Shown here piece after piece: positions 1 to 7,870 of a stretch of DNA of 64,000 bases (positions are counted from its first letter, which is position 1; every line of letters begins with the position of its first letter). Both the position numbers and the translations under genes were made by a program. Below the pieces are notes generated by a model. That model did no database searches and was not told where the DNA came from. It was given only the letters and a program-made list of their open reading frames with translations. Origin of the DNA: Bifidobacterium vansinderenii (GTDB lineage Bacteria > Actinomycetota > Actinomycetes > Actinomycetales > Bifidobacteriaceae); NCBI RefSeq assembly GCF_002234915.1, contig NZ_NEWD01000007.1:273711-337710 (forward strand), written 5' to 3'.

Positions 1-181
1 TCCGGCTGGTCCTCAGGCTCCTCGCCAAAGGATTGGGCTTGTAGCCCGACGCCTTCGCCTCCGCGCGAACCCGCTGCGCGATCTCAGGCTTGACTCTTCC
101 GGCATCGCGATCGTTCAGCACCAAAGAGACCGTCGATACCGAAACCCCCGTACGTTCGGCAATCTCCTTCATCGTAGTCAT
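1..181 (-). CDS. LacI-family transcriptional regulator, N-terminus only (runs off window)
   Basis: Read on the minus strand from the ATG at 181, this encodes about 60 residues of a LacI/GalR DNA-binding head. It opens MTTMKEIAERTGVSVSTVSL, the classic helix-turn-helix, and continues to a hinge-like NPLARSLRTSR. The effector-binding domain lies beyond base 1, so the ligand is unknown; most bifidobacterial relatives sense sugars. A second in-frame ATG at 172 is an equally typical family start. It follows thiE in the same direction, but its leader has an operator-like palindrome, so it may be transcribed separately. The family call is secure; the role is not. Confidence 0.85.
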   Translation of the reverse strand, partial: MTTMKEIAERTGVSVSTVSLVLNDRDAGRVKPEIAQRVRAEAKASGYKPNPLARSLRTSR

Positions 182-184
182 AGT

Positions 185-196
185 TACAACGTTATA
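185..196. promoter_or_regulatory. Possible LacI-type operator just upstream of the regulator
   Basis: TACAACGTTATA is an imperfect 12-bp palindrome centred on AACGTT, the CG-centred core typical of LacI/GalR operators. It ends 4 bp before the ATG of the LacI-family gene. Autoregulation is the natural reading but is inferred from a single site. Confidence 0.35.
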
Positions 197-231
197 CCGC
201 ATTGCGCGGGGGTTCGGTAGCGAGGTATGGA

Positions 232-1329
232 CTAATTCCGCTCTTCGTCCAGAATGTGGTCCACCAATTCCACCTTGCGACGAATCTGGCCGCTCACGCC
301 CGGACGCATATCCATCTGCAGACTCACCTGCGTGCGATAGCCGTGATCATACAGTACGAACGCGGCGCGCTTGACCATGGCCAGCACGTCGTCGTAGTCG
401 CCCTCGATATCGGTGCTCATCGCGTGGGTGCTGTTGTCCAGACCGGACTCGCGTATCACACGAATCACCTGCGCCACATACTCGCTCAGCTCCTCGCCCA
501 CACCAGTCGGCCAGATCGTCAGCTGAGCCATCGTATTGACATAGTCGGGGGAGTCCGGTCCCAGCAACACACCGCCCTGTGGCCGCGGCGCCGGCGCGTG
601 CACGGCATCGCCCTTCACGCCCTTCCACGCCTCGACCAGCTCGCGCGTGGCCGCCTCGGGATCGTCGGCGCCCGCGATGGCCGACACCACGAACCAGCCG
701 GCGGCACCCGCACGGGCCAGCGGCGCCACATCGGAAAGCTTCACGCCGCCACCGGCAACCACCGGGTAATCGCTGATCGCACACAGACGACCGATCGCCG
801 CGATCGAATCCGAATCATCCGCCGCCTTCTCGATCAGCGTGGCCTCCGGCTTGGTGTCGGTGGGATGCACCGCACCCGCGCCGATGTAATCCACCACGCC
901 GGCCGGCAGATCCTCGATGATGTCGAACAGTTCGGTGGTGTTCGCGGACAGGCCCACAATCGCATCCGGACCAAGCAGCCTACGGCACTCGGTGGCCGGC
1001 ACATCGGTCTGCCCCACATGCACGCCATCGACCTTGATGCCCATGTTCCGTGCGGCAAGCACGGCATCCAGACGGTCGTCAATAAGCAGCGGCACTGTCT
1101 CGCTCTTGCCAGCGTCCGCGATTACCTGCGCGATGTCACGCGCCATGGCGATGATCTCGCCTGCGTCGGAATGCTTGGCGCGCAGCTGCACGATGGTCAC
1201 GCCGCCACGCAGCGCCTGCGCCACCACATCGGTGACCGGACGGCCATGTGTATCGTCGGGGCCGAGCACCAGATAGGCGGAAATGTCAAGCACGTCACGC
1301 ATCGATGCGTACGGGAAACGAGTGGTCAT
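232..1329 (-). CDS. thiE: Thiamine-phosphate synthase fused to a C-terminal thiamine-binding (DUF77/MTH1187-type) domain
   Basis: 365 aa. ThiE condenses HMP diphosphate with hydroxyethylthiazole phosphate to give thiamine phosphate. Residues about 10-240 form the TIM barrel, with VTIVQLRAK near the start, DYIGAGAVHPTDTKPEA for the thiazole site and VVAGGGVK followed by FVVSAIAG for phosphate binding. From about residue 265 (MAQLTIWPTG) to 355 a second domain follows with the pattern of MTH1187/YkoF-type thiamine-binding proteins. Ordinary ThiE is about 210 aa, so this is a real fusion with no frameshift. The ATG has AAGGAG 6 nt upstream. It sits 45 bp after thiM, in one operon under the TPP riboswitch. 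Confidence 0.92.
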   Translation of the reverse strand: MTTRFPYASMRDVLDISAYLVLGPDDTHGRPVTDVVAQALRGGVTIVQLRAKHSDAGEIIAMARDIAQVIADAGKSETVPLLIDDRLDAVLAARNMGIKVDGVHVGQTDVPATECRRLLGPDAIVGLSANTTELFDIIEDLPAGVVDYIGAGAVHPTDTKPEATLIEKAADDSDSIAAIGRLCAISDYPVVAGGGVKLSDVAPLARAGAAGWFVVSAIAGADDPEAATRELVEAWKGVKGDAVHAPAPRPQGGVLLGPDSPDYVNTMAQLTIWPTGVGEELSEYVAQVIRVIRESGLDNSTHAMSTDIEGDYDDVLAMVKRAAFVLYDHGYRTQVSLQMDMRPGVSGQIRRKVELVDHILDEERN

Positions 1330-1374
1330 TGCATGCTCCTTGAATATATGAATGTCGTCGGTATCGTCAACGTC

Positions 1375-2232
1375 TCAGGCATAGATCGGCGACTGCGCGA
1401 TCTCATCGGCCGTGGTGTTCCACAGGGCATCCAGGAACGCCGTCTGGAACGATCCCGGCCCCTCCGCCACACGTTCGGCGGCATCCGCGGCACGGTTGTA
1501 GTGCAGCGCCGCGGCCAACGCGGCGACCAGCGGACGCGCCACGCACGCATACGTGGCCGTCACGCCGCCCAGAGAGCAGCCGGCGCCCGTGATCTTCGTC
1601 ATCCACACGCTGCCGCCGGGCAGACGGAAGTCGCGCTCGCCGTCGGTGACCAGATCCACGGCCCCCGACACCGATACCACGCCGCCGATGAACCGGGCGA
1701 GCGCATGGGCCGCGGGAATCGCCGCCTCGATCTCGTCATGGGCCTCCACGCCGGCGCGCGACTTGGAATCAGCGCCGTCAAGCCCCCAGATACCAGCCAG
1801 CGCGATCGCCTCGGACGCATTGCAGCGGATGATCGTTGGGGGCGTCTCGCGGAACGCGCGCAGGATGTCGCCGCGCAGCTTGCCGGCACCGGCCCCCACC
1901 GGGTCGAGTACCCACGGCAGTCTGCGTTCCACGGCGTCGCGGGCCGCGGCCGGGTATTCGTCACGGAACTCGGCGAGCAGGGTGCCCATATTGATATAGG
2001 TGGCCTTCGACGCCCCGGCCGAGTCCAACGCCCCGGCCTCCTCGCCGCTGTAGTGCATGGCGGCCGTGCCGCCCACGGCGAGCTGGGCGTTCGCCACGAA
2101 GTTGATGGTCACGAAGTTCGTCAGCGACTGGGCGAGCGGCGTGGTGTCGCGCACGGCGTCCACGGCCGCGGCGATCTCGTCTCGCAGCGGATCGTTCACG
2201 GCGATGTTGCCGGAACCGGGATCGAAACTCAT
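1375..2232 (-). CDS. thiM: Hydroxyethylthiazole kinase
   Basis: 285 aa. It phosphorylates 4-methyl-5-hydroxyethylthiazole, a thiazole salvage step that feeds ThiE. Visible family features are PLAQSLTNFVTINFVAN near the N-terminus, PWVLDPVGAGAGKLR for substrate binding, IIRCNASEA, and the ribokinase-like anion hole TKITGAGCSLGG with its catalytic Cys. The ATG at 2232 has GGGAGG 9 nt upstream; a longer in-frame start at 2265 would lie inside the riboswitch, so it was rejected. It is first gene of a thiM-thiE salvage operon. No thiC or thiG is nearby, which suggests salvage rather than full synthesis at this locus. Confidence 0.95.
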   Translation of the reverse strand: MSFDPGSGNIAVNDPLRDEIAAAVDAVRDTTPLAQSLTNFVTINFVANAQLAVGGTAAMHYSGEEAGALDSAGASKATYINMGTLLAEFRDEYPAAARDAVERRLPWVLDPVGAGAGKLRGDILRAFRETPPTIIRCNASEAIALAGIWGLDGADSKSRAGVEAHDEIEAAIPAAHALARFIGGVVSVSGAVDLVTDGERDFRLPGGSVWMTKITGAGCSLGGVTATYACVARPLVAALAAALHYNRAADAAERVAEGPGSFQTAFLDALWNTTADEIAQSPIYA

Positions 2233-2242
2233 GAAAAAATGC

Positions 2243-2320
2243 CTCCCTACGATGGTGTTGACCAACAGGTTCCAAGGGTCAGGCGCGGCGCCTTTCTCAA
2301 CCCTTGCGGGTTCCCCTGCA
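2243..2320 (-). ncRNA. TPP riboswitch (THI element) controlling thiM-thiE
   Basis: The minus strand carries the conserved THI-box blocks in order: GGGGAACCC, GGGTTGAGA, ACCCTTGGAACCTG, and ACACCATCGTAGGGAGG. These match the TPP aptamer pattern (CTGAGA block, ACCCTTTGAACCTGA block, terminal GTAGGGA block). The last block contains the GGGAGG ribosome binding site of thiM. TPP binding should therefore hide the ribosome binding site directly. No separate terminator is seen before the start codon. Confidence 0.9.
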
Positions 2321-2460
2321 TTGTGCCATCGACGCTATGCCGTCGTTCGGACAACCCGCGAGCGGATCCGTCCGTCTTCGGCGGATGTTCTGTCAGCGCA
2401 TACAGATAGACTCAAGGGCGCAAAACAAGACCCCAAACCGTTCAAACCAGAAGGTGCATT

Positions 2461-3936
2461 GTGGCTCAGTCCAAACTTGATGAAGTCGTATCCCTCGCGA
2501 AGCGTCGCGGTTTCGTGTTCCCCGCCGGCGAGATCTACGGCGGCACCCGTTCCGCGTGGGATTACGGCCCGCTCGGCGTGGCGCTCAAGGACAATATCAA
2601 GCGTGAGTGGTGGCGTTCGATGGTCGTCACCCGCCCCGACGTCGTGGGCGTCGACACGTCCATCATCCTGCCTACCCCGGTGTGGGTCGCGTCCGGTCAC
2701 GTGGCCGTGTTCAACGATCCGCTGGTCGAATGCCTGAACTGCCACAAGCGCAACCGCGCCGACAAGCTCGAGGAGTCCTACGCCGAGAAGCATCACGACC
2801 AGCTGCCGGAGAACGGCATGGCCGACATCGTGTGCCCCGACTGCGGCACCCGTGGCAAGTGGACCGAGCCGCGCGACTTCAACATGATGCTGCGCACCCA
2901 CCTCGGCCCGGTGGAGGACGAGAACAGCCTGCACTACCTGCGTCCGGAGACCGCGCAGGGCATCTTCGTGGACTTCAAGAACGTGATGACCTCCTCCCGT
3001 TCCAAGCCGCCGTTCGGCATCGCCAACATGGGCAAGTCCTTCCGCAACGAGATCACGCCCGGCAACTTCATCTTCCGCACCCGCGAGTTCGAGCAGATGG
3101 AGATGGAGTTCTTCGTGGAGCCCGGCACCGATGAGGACTGGCACCAGTACTGGATCGACGCCCGCACCCAGTGGTACCTCGACCTCGGCGTCAAGCCGGA
3201 GAACCTGCGCCACTACGAGCATCCGAAGGAGAAGCTCGCCCACTACTCCAAGCGCACCGTGGACATCGAGTACAAGTTCGGCTTCCAGGGCTCCGACTGG
3301 GGCGAGCTGGAGGGCGTGGCCAACCGCACCGACTTCGACCTGTCCGCCCACGCCAAGCACTCCGGCGAGGACCTGAGCTACTTCAACCAGGCCACCGGCG
3401 AGCGCTACGTGCCGTACGTGATCGAGCCCGCGGCCGGTCTGACCCGCTCCCTGATGTGCTTCCTCGTGGACGCCTACGACGTGGACGAGGCCCCGAACAC
3501 CAAGGGCGGCGTGGACAAGCGCACCGTGCTGCGCCTCGACCCGCGTCTGGCTCCGGTCAAGGCCGCCGTGCTGCCGCTGAGCAAGAAGCCCGAACTGCAG
3601 AACGTGGCCCAGAACCTGGCGAACGATCTGCGTCAGAACGAGTGGATGATCGACTACGACGAGTCCGGTGCCATCGGTCGTCGCTACCGTCGTGAGGACG
3701 AGATCGGCACCCCGCTGTGCGTGACCGTCGATTTCGATACGCTCGACGATCAGGCCGTGACGATCCGCGACCGCGACACCATGAACCAGGAGCGTGTGGC
3801 GCTCGACAAGGTGGCCGACTACGTGGCCGCCCGCATCGGCGAGCACCGTACGCATGTGCCGCTCAAGCCGGTGTCCATGGGCGGCGACGCCTGGCCGGAC
3901 AGCGTGCACATCCAGGAGGCCGGCGGCCTGTACTAA
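2461..3936 (+). CDS. glyS: Glycine--tRNA ligase (dimeric class II type)
   Basis: 491 aa, the usual length of the alpha2 bacterial/eukaryotic-like glycyl-tRNA synthetase. It charges tRNA-Gly. The class II core shows [13 protein letters not shown] and motif 2 around [19 protein letters not shown]; motif 3 is [11 protein letters not shown] zinc ribbon is visible: [12 protein letters not shown] and later [10 protein letters not shown]. The C-terminal anticodon-binding domain begins around [11 protein letters not shown]. The start is GTG at 2461 with AGAAGG upstream. It diverges from thiM, so the 228-bp gap carries both promoters and the riboswitch. It appears monocistronic. Confidence 0.95.
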   Translation: MAQSKLDEVVSLAKRRGFVFPAGEIYGGTRSAWDYGPLGVALKDNIKREWWRSMVVTRPDVVGVDTSIILPTPVWVASGHVAVFNDPLVECLNCHKRNRADKLEESYAEKHHDQLPENGMADIVCPDCGTRGKWTEPRDFNMMLRTHLGPVEDENSLHYLRPETAQGIFVDFKNVMTSSRSKPPFGIANMGKSFRNEITPGNFIFRTREFEQMEMEFFVEPGTDEDWHQYWIDARTQWYLDLGVKPENLRHYEHPKEKLAHYSKRTVDIEYKFGFQGSDWGELEGVANRTDFDLSAHAKHSGEDLSYFNQATGERYVPYVIEPAAGLTRSLMCFLVDAYDVDEAPNTKGGVDKRTVLRLDPRLAPVKAAVLPLSKKPELQNVAQNLANDLRQNEWMIDYDESGAIGRRYRREDEIGTPLCVTVDFDTLDDQAVTIRDRDTMNQERVALDKVADYVAARIGEHRTHVPLKPVSMGGDAWPDSVHIQEAGGLY

Positions 3937-4149
3937 AGCGGCCGTCGCCATGCCGGCCGGTGCGAACGGTTATGTTCCGCGCTGGTCGGCATTGAGCGCA
4001 TAGTGATCGTCGTGGCGTGTCAGCGCGTTCTCGGCGACCATGACATTTCATGACATACGACTGGTGGGGTGCGTCCCGAGACGCTTCCCGCCAGTTCGTT
4101 TCGTAGGCGTTTTCCGTAGATAGCCGGAAGACATCCGAGAAAAGGAACC

Positions 4150-5355
4150 ATGGAAGCAGAAGCAACCGTCAGCAGCACTCCCGCCATCGAGTCGACCGAA
4201 CCGGCCGTGACCATGCCTCCGGTGGATCTTGGACCTGTTCACGTCACGACGCCGGTGGTGCTCTCGCCCATGGCGGGCGTGACGAACTGGCCGTTCCGCG
4301 TGCTGTGCGAGGAGTACGGCCCCGACGGCCTGTACGTGGCCGAGATGATCACGGCGAGGGCCTTGGTGGCCCGTAATCCCAAGGCCCTGCGCCTGTGCCG
4401 CTTTGCGCCGAGCGAGAAGATCCGCTCCCTGCAGCTGTATGGCGTGAGCCCGGCGATCGTGGAGATGGCCGCGCGCATCGTGGTCGATGAGCATATGGCC
4501 GACCACGTGGATCTGAACTTCGGATGCCCGGTGCCCAAGGTGACTCGTCGCGGCGGTGGATCGGCGCTGCCGTGGAAGACCGAGCTGTTCCGCGAGATCA
4601 TTCGTCGTGTGGTGAAGGTGTGCGCTCCGGAGAACATTCCGGTGACTGCGAAGATCCGTGTGGGCATCGACCACGAGCATGAGACGTTCCTTGAGGCCGG
4701 TCGCATCGCCCAGGAGGAGGGTTGCGCCGCGGTGACGCTGCATGCGCGCACCACGGCCGAATACTATGGCGGCCATTCTGACTGGAGTCGCATCGGCGAG
4801 CTGGTGGATGAGCTCGATATCCCCGTGTTCGGCAATGGCGACATCTGGAGCGCCGAGGACGCCCTCGCCATGGTGCGTCAGACCGGTTGCGCCGGCGTGG
4901 CCATCGGTAGGGGGTGTCAGGGCCGTCCATGGCTGTTCGCCGATCTCAAGAACGCGTTCGCCGGTTCCCCCGAGCGTGTGAACCCCACGCTCGGCGAGGT
5001 GGGACAGGTGATGATGCGCCATGCCACGCTGCTCACCGAGTTCTACGACGGCGACGAGACCATGGCCGTGCATGACCTGCGCAAGCACGTGGCGTGGTAT
5101 CTCAAAGGGTTCCCCGTGGGGGGCGGCACGCGCCGCGCGTTCATGGAATGTGAAAACTTGGAGGATGTTCGTCGGCGCATCGACGAGCTTGACCCGAGCA
5201 TTCCGTTCCCCGAAGCCGCGGAAGGCAAGCCGCGCGGCCGCGTACGCTACGCGAAGAAGGTCCATCTTCCCTACGGATGGCTGGATTCCCAGGAGCTGAC
5301 CGAGGAACAGAGACGGGACGTGATCAGTGCGGACCCGTTGGACGCCTCGTACTGA
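4150..5355 (+). CDS. dusB: tRNA-dihydrouridine synthase (DusB family)
   Basis: 401 aa. This FMN-dependent enzyme reduces uridine to dihydrouridine in tRNA. The TIM barrel begins VVLSPMAGVTNWPFR. The catalytic cysteine lies in DLNFGCPVPKVTRRGGG (about residue 126), followed by TAKIRVG, TLHARTTAEYYGGHSDW and the phosphate-binding IPVFGNGDIW and AIGRGCQGRPWLF. The C-terminal helical tRNA-binding part ends about residue 380. An acidic, low-complexity N-terminus of about 35 residues precedes the barrel. AAAGGA lies 6 nt before the ATG. It is followed 90 bp later by ftsZ. Confidence 0.93.
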   Translation: MEAEATVSSTPAIESTEPAVTMPPVDLGPVHVTTPVVLSPMAGVTNWPFRVLCEEYGPDGLYVAEMITARALVARNPKALRLCRFAPSEKIRSLQLYGVSPAIVEMAARIVVDEHMADHVDLNFGCPVPKVTRRGGGSALPWKTELFREIIRRVVKVCAPENIPVTAKIRVGIDHEHETFLEAGRIAQEEGCAAVTLHARTTAEYYGGHSDWSRIGELVDELDIPVFGNGDIWSAEDALAMVRQTGCAGVAIGRGCQGRPWLFADLKNAFAGSPERVNPTLGEVGQVMMRHATLLTEFYDGDETMAVHDLRKHVAWYLKGFPVGGGTRRAFMECENLEDVRRRIDELDPSIPFPEAAEGKPRGRVRYAKKVHLPYGWLDSQELTEEQRRDVISADPLDASY

Positions 5356-5445
5356 TCAAAAGCGCGTACACGCTATAAAATAAACACGTTTAGACGGTAA
5401 TACTGCGATAGAGTTAGACATAACCGTGAGTGACAGGAGCATACA

Positions 5446-6795
5446 GTGAGCGACATTGCCCAGGCTGAGAACTTCAGCGATAAGACCCTCATCAAGGTCG
5501 TCGGTGTGGGCGGAGCCGGCGGCAACGCGGTGAACCGCATGATCGCGGAGGGCCTGCAGAACGTGGAGTTCGTTGCCATCAATACGGACGCCAAGGATCT
5601 GCTGCGTTCCGATGCCGATGTCAAGATCTCCCTTTCCGACGCCTCCAGCCGTGGTCTCGGCGCCGGTGCCGACCCGGAGAAGGGCGCCAAGGCCGCCCAG
5701 GACCACCAGTCCGATATCGAAGAGGCGCTCAAGGGCGCCGACATGGTCTTCGTCACCTGCGGCGAGGGCGGCGGTACCGGTACCGGCGCCAGCCCGCTCG
5801 TGGCCCGCGCCGCACGCCAGCAGGGTGCGCTCACCATCGCCGTGGTCACCCGTCCGTTCAGCTTCGAAGGACCGCGTCGTTCCGCGTCCGCGGACTCCGG
5901 CATCGAGAACCTGCGCAAGGAAGTCGACGCCCTGATCATCATCCCGAACGACCGTCTGCTTGATCTGTCCGATCGCTCCGTCAGCGTGATCGACGCCTTC
6001 AAGACCGCCGACTCGGCACTGCTCGCCGGCGTGCAGGGCATCACCGACCTGATCACCATGAACTCCTACATCCACGTGGACTTCTCCGATGTCACGGCGA
6101 TCCTCAAGGACGCCGGCACCGCCCTGTTCGGCATCGGTTCCGCGCGGGGAGAGGACCGCGCCAGCCAGGCCGCGGAGATCGCCATCAGCTCCCCGCTGCT
6201 CGAGGCCAGCATCGAAGGTGCCCACGGTGCGCTGCTCAACATCGCCGGTCCGACCGACCTCACCCTGCAGGAGGCCAACGAGGCCGCCGAACTGGTGCGC
6301 GAGGCCATCCACCCCGAAGCGCAGATCATCTGGGGTCTTGCGCTCGACGACTCCTATGGCGACGAGGTGCGCGTCACCGTCATCGCCGCAGGCTTCGACG
6401 CCAAGAAGGGCGTGGAGAGCTACCGTCCGGCCGATCGTTCCGATGTGAAGGTGCCCCAGCTGCCCGAGCTGCACCTGACCAACGGTGCCGTGCAGTACGC
6501 GCAGAAGCCCGCCGAGGAGAACCCGCAGCCGGCCCACAAGCCGGCGGCTCAGGCCCCCGCTCATCCTCAGCAGGCCGCGCCTCAGCCGGTGCAGACTCCC
6601 GTGGCCCCGGTGAACCCGGTACACCAGCCGGCGCCGCAGCAGGCTCCCGCCTCCACGGCAATGCCGTCGTCCACGACCATGCCGGCCGTTCCGTCGTATG
6701 ACGATGCCACGAACGAGCACGCCGCCGTCTCGCGCACTCCGAGGATCCCCGATTCCGAGCTGGGCGATCTGGACATCCCCGACTTCCTGCGCTGA
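5446..6795 (+). CDS. ftsZ: Cell division protein FtsZ
   Basis: 449 aa tubulin-like GTPase that forms the Z-ring. The GTP-binding glycine loop is GGGTGTGASP at about residue 109, with the N-terminal VVGVGGAGGNAVNRM and the T7-loop region around the NSYIHVDFSDV segment. A disordered Pro/Ala/Gln-rich linker (about residues 345-425) leads to the C-terminal peptide DLDIPDFLR, the docking site for SepF. GTG start at 5446 with AGGAG 7 nt upstream. A TATAAAAT stretch near 5380 could be a -10. ftsZ is not beside ftsQ here; the dcw cluster is about 40 kb downstream. sepF follows 22 bp later. Confidence 0.97.
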   Translation: MSDIAQAENFSDKTLIKVVGVGGAGGNAVNRMIAEGLQNVEFVAINTDAKDLLRSDADVKISLSDASSRGLGAGADPEKGAKAAQDHQSDIEEALKGADMVFVTCGEGGGTGTGASPLVARAARQQGALTIAVVTRPFSFEGPRRSASADSGIENLRKEVDALIIIPNDRLLDLSDRSVSVIDAFKTADSALLAGVQGITDLITMNSYIHVDFSDVTAILKDAGTALFGIGSARGEDRASQAAEIAISSPLLEASIEGAHGALLNIAGPTDLTLQEANEAAELVREAIHPEAQIIWGLALDDSYGDEVRVTVIAAGFDAKKGVESYRPADRSDVKVPQLPELHLTNGAVQYAQKPAEENPQPAHKPAAQAPAHPQQAAPQPVQTPVAPVNPVHQPAPQQAPASTAMPSSTTMPAVPSYDDATNEHAAVSRTPRIPDSELGDLDIPDFLR

Positions 6796-6817
6796 TCGAT
6801 AGTACTGGAGGGTTATC

Positions 6818-7297
6818 ATGGCCGGTTTCATGAAGAACGCGATGACGTATCTCGGCATGGCGGACGTTGTTGACGACGATGACGATGTCGTGCCCGAGGA
6901 GACCGTCGTGGACGAGTCTCCCTCGTTCGATTCGGATCGCAGTGTGACGCCGGCCGCCGCCCCCACGCCTACTCCGGCGGCGGCACCCAGCCGCACTCGC
7001 ACCGCTCCGTTCAAGGGACAGCTCAACCGGATCACCACGATTCATCCCAAGTCCTATGAGGAGGCGCAGCTGGTCGGTCGCGCCATCCGCGACGGTGTGC
7101 CCGTGGTTCTGAACCTCACCGGTGTGGAGGAGAGCACCGCGTATCGCATCGTGGACTTCTCCGCCGGAGTGGTTTTCGGCGTGCGTGGCTCCATTGAGCG
7201 TGTGACCCCCCGTGTGTTCCTGCTTAGCCCGGCTCAGGTGAACATCAAGGTCGAGGAGACTCCGTCGTCCTCGAATTCCGATATCTTCGGCGCCTGA
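6818..7297 (+). CDS. sepF: Cell division protein SepF
   Basis: 159 aa. SepF anchors FtsZ to the membrane in actinobacteria, which lack FtsA. The N-terminal MAGFMKNAMTYLGM is the amphipathic membrane helix. An acidic and Pro/Ala-rich linker follows, then the DUF552 fold (about residues 70-150) with TTIHPKSYEEAQLVGRAIRD, VVLNLTGVE and RIVDFSAGVVFGVRGS. Start ATG at 6818 with TGGAGG upstream. It is 22 bp after ftsZ and probably cotranscribed, which suits its role as the FtsZ anchor. Confidence 0.95.
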   Translation: MAGFMKNAMTYLGMADVVDDDDDVVPEETVVDESPSFDSDRSVTPAAAPTPTPAAAPSRTRTAPFKGQLNRITTIHPKSYEEAQLVGRAIRDGVPVVLNLTGVEESTAYRIVDFSAGVVFGVRGSIERVTPRVFLLSPAQVNIKVEETPSSSNSDIFGA

Positions 7298-7404
7298 GCC
7301 GCACCGTCATATCCGCGCGGATTCCACGGAACTCCCAGCTCCCGTCCGTTTCCCATTCGGCGAACGGTCAGGGAGTATGGGACCGTCCCTGATACGGTGA
7401 AGGC

Positions 7405-7689
7405 ATGAGTTTCGTTTTTCTTCTGCGCCTGCTGCTGAGTTTTCTGATCGACGCCTATATATTCGTGCTGTTCGCACGTATGATCCTCGATTGGGTACGT
7501 GTGCTGGCCCCTCGGTGGTATCCCAGAGGAGTGGTGTACTCGCTGATCGACGTGATCTACCGACTCACCGAACCGCCGCTGCGCTGGCTGCGACGCTACA
7601 TCAAGCCGCTGCCGCTCGGCGCGATCTATCTTGATGTGAGCTTCATCGTGCTGTACTTCGCGCTGGTGGTGCTGCAGGTGCTGATCTGA
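7405..7689 (+). CDS. YggT family membrane protein
   Basis: 94 aa with two hydrophobic segments, about residues 3-25 and 68-92, separated by a loop with the family pattern DWVRVLAPRWYPRG and TEPPLRWLRRYIKPLP. YggT proteins are small integral membrane proteins of unclear role, and in actinobacteria they lie between sepF and divIVA, as here. The ATG at 7405 has only a weak ribosome binding site (TGAAGG). It is followed by a GGCCGGT/ACCGGCC hairpin. Confidence 0.9.
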   Translation: MSFVFLLRLLLSFLIDAYIFVLFARMILDWVRVLAPRWYPRGVVYSLIDVIYRLTEPPLRWLRRYIKPLPLGAIYLDVSFIVLYFALVVLQVLI

Positions 7690-7697
7690 TTCCGTCC

Positions 7698-7715
7698 GGC
7701 CGGTTCGCACCGGCC
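7698..7715 (+). terminator. GC-rich hairpin after yggT
   Basis: GGCCGGT and ACCGGCC form a perfect 7-bp stem with a TCGC loop, 9 bp after the yggT stop. There is no T-tract, so it may be a weak terminator or an RNA-stability stem separating yggT from the divIVA promoter. Confidence 0.4.
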
Positions 7716-7783
7716 TGTCCGACGGTTCCGATGAGGGGTGGGGAGTGACACCCCCGAAAGCCACGCGCAAATGGCGCAACGCC

Positions 7784-7811
7784 TAGACAGTCACGGGCTA
7801 CGTGCTAGCAT
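7784..7811 (+). promoter_or_regulatory. Putative sigma-70-type promoter of divIVA
   Basis: TAGACA (7784-7789) and TAGCAT (7806-7811) are separated by 16 bp, close to the TTGACA/TATAAT consensus. The -10 ends about 60 bp before the divIVA start. Called by eye. Confidence 0.45.
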
Positions 7812-7870
7812 GGTTCCGATACGTAATTTCATAAGCTCCCTATGAGCTGAGAGTGAGGTTGGGATCTGCA

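Noticed and set aside
202..2409. 735-codon open frame opposite thiM-thiE
   Set aside because: Antisense shadow of two well-supported genes; high GC leaves long open frames on the reverse strand. No domain pattern, only Arg/His-rich sequence.
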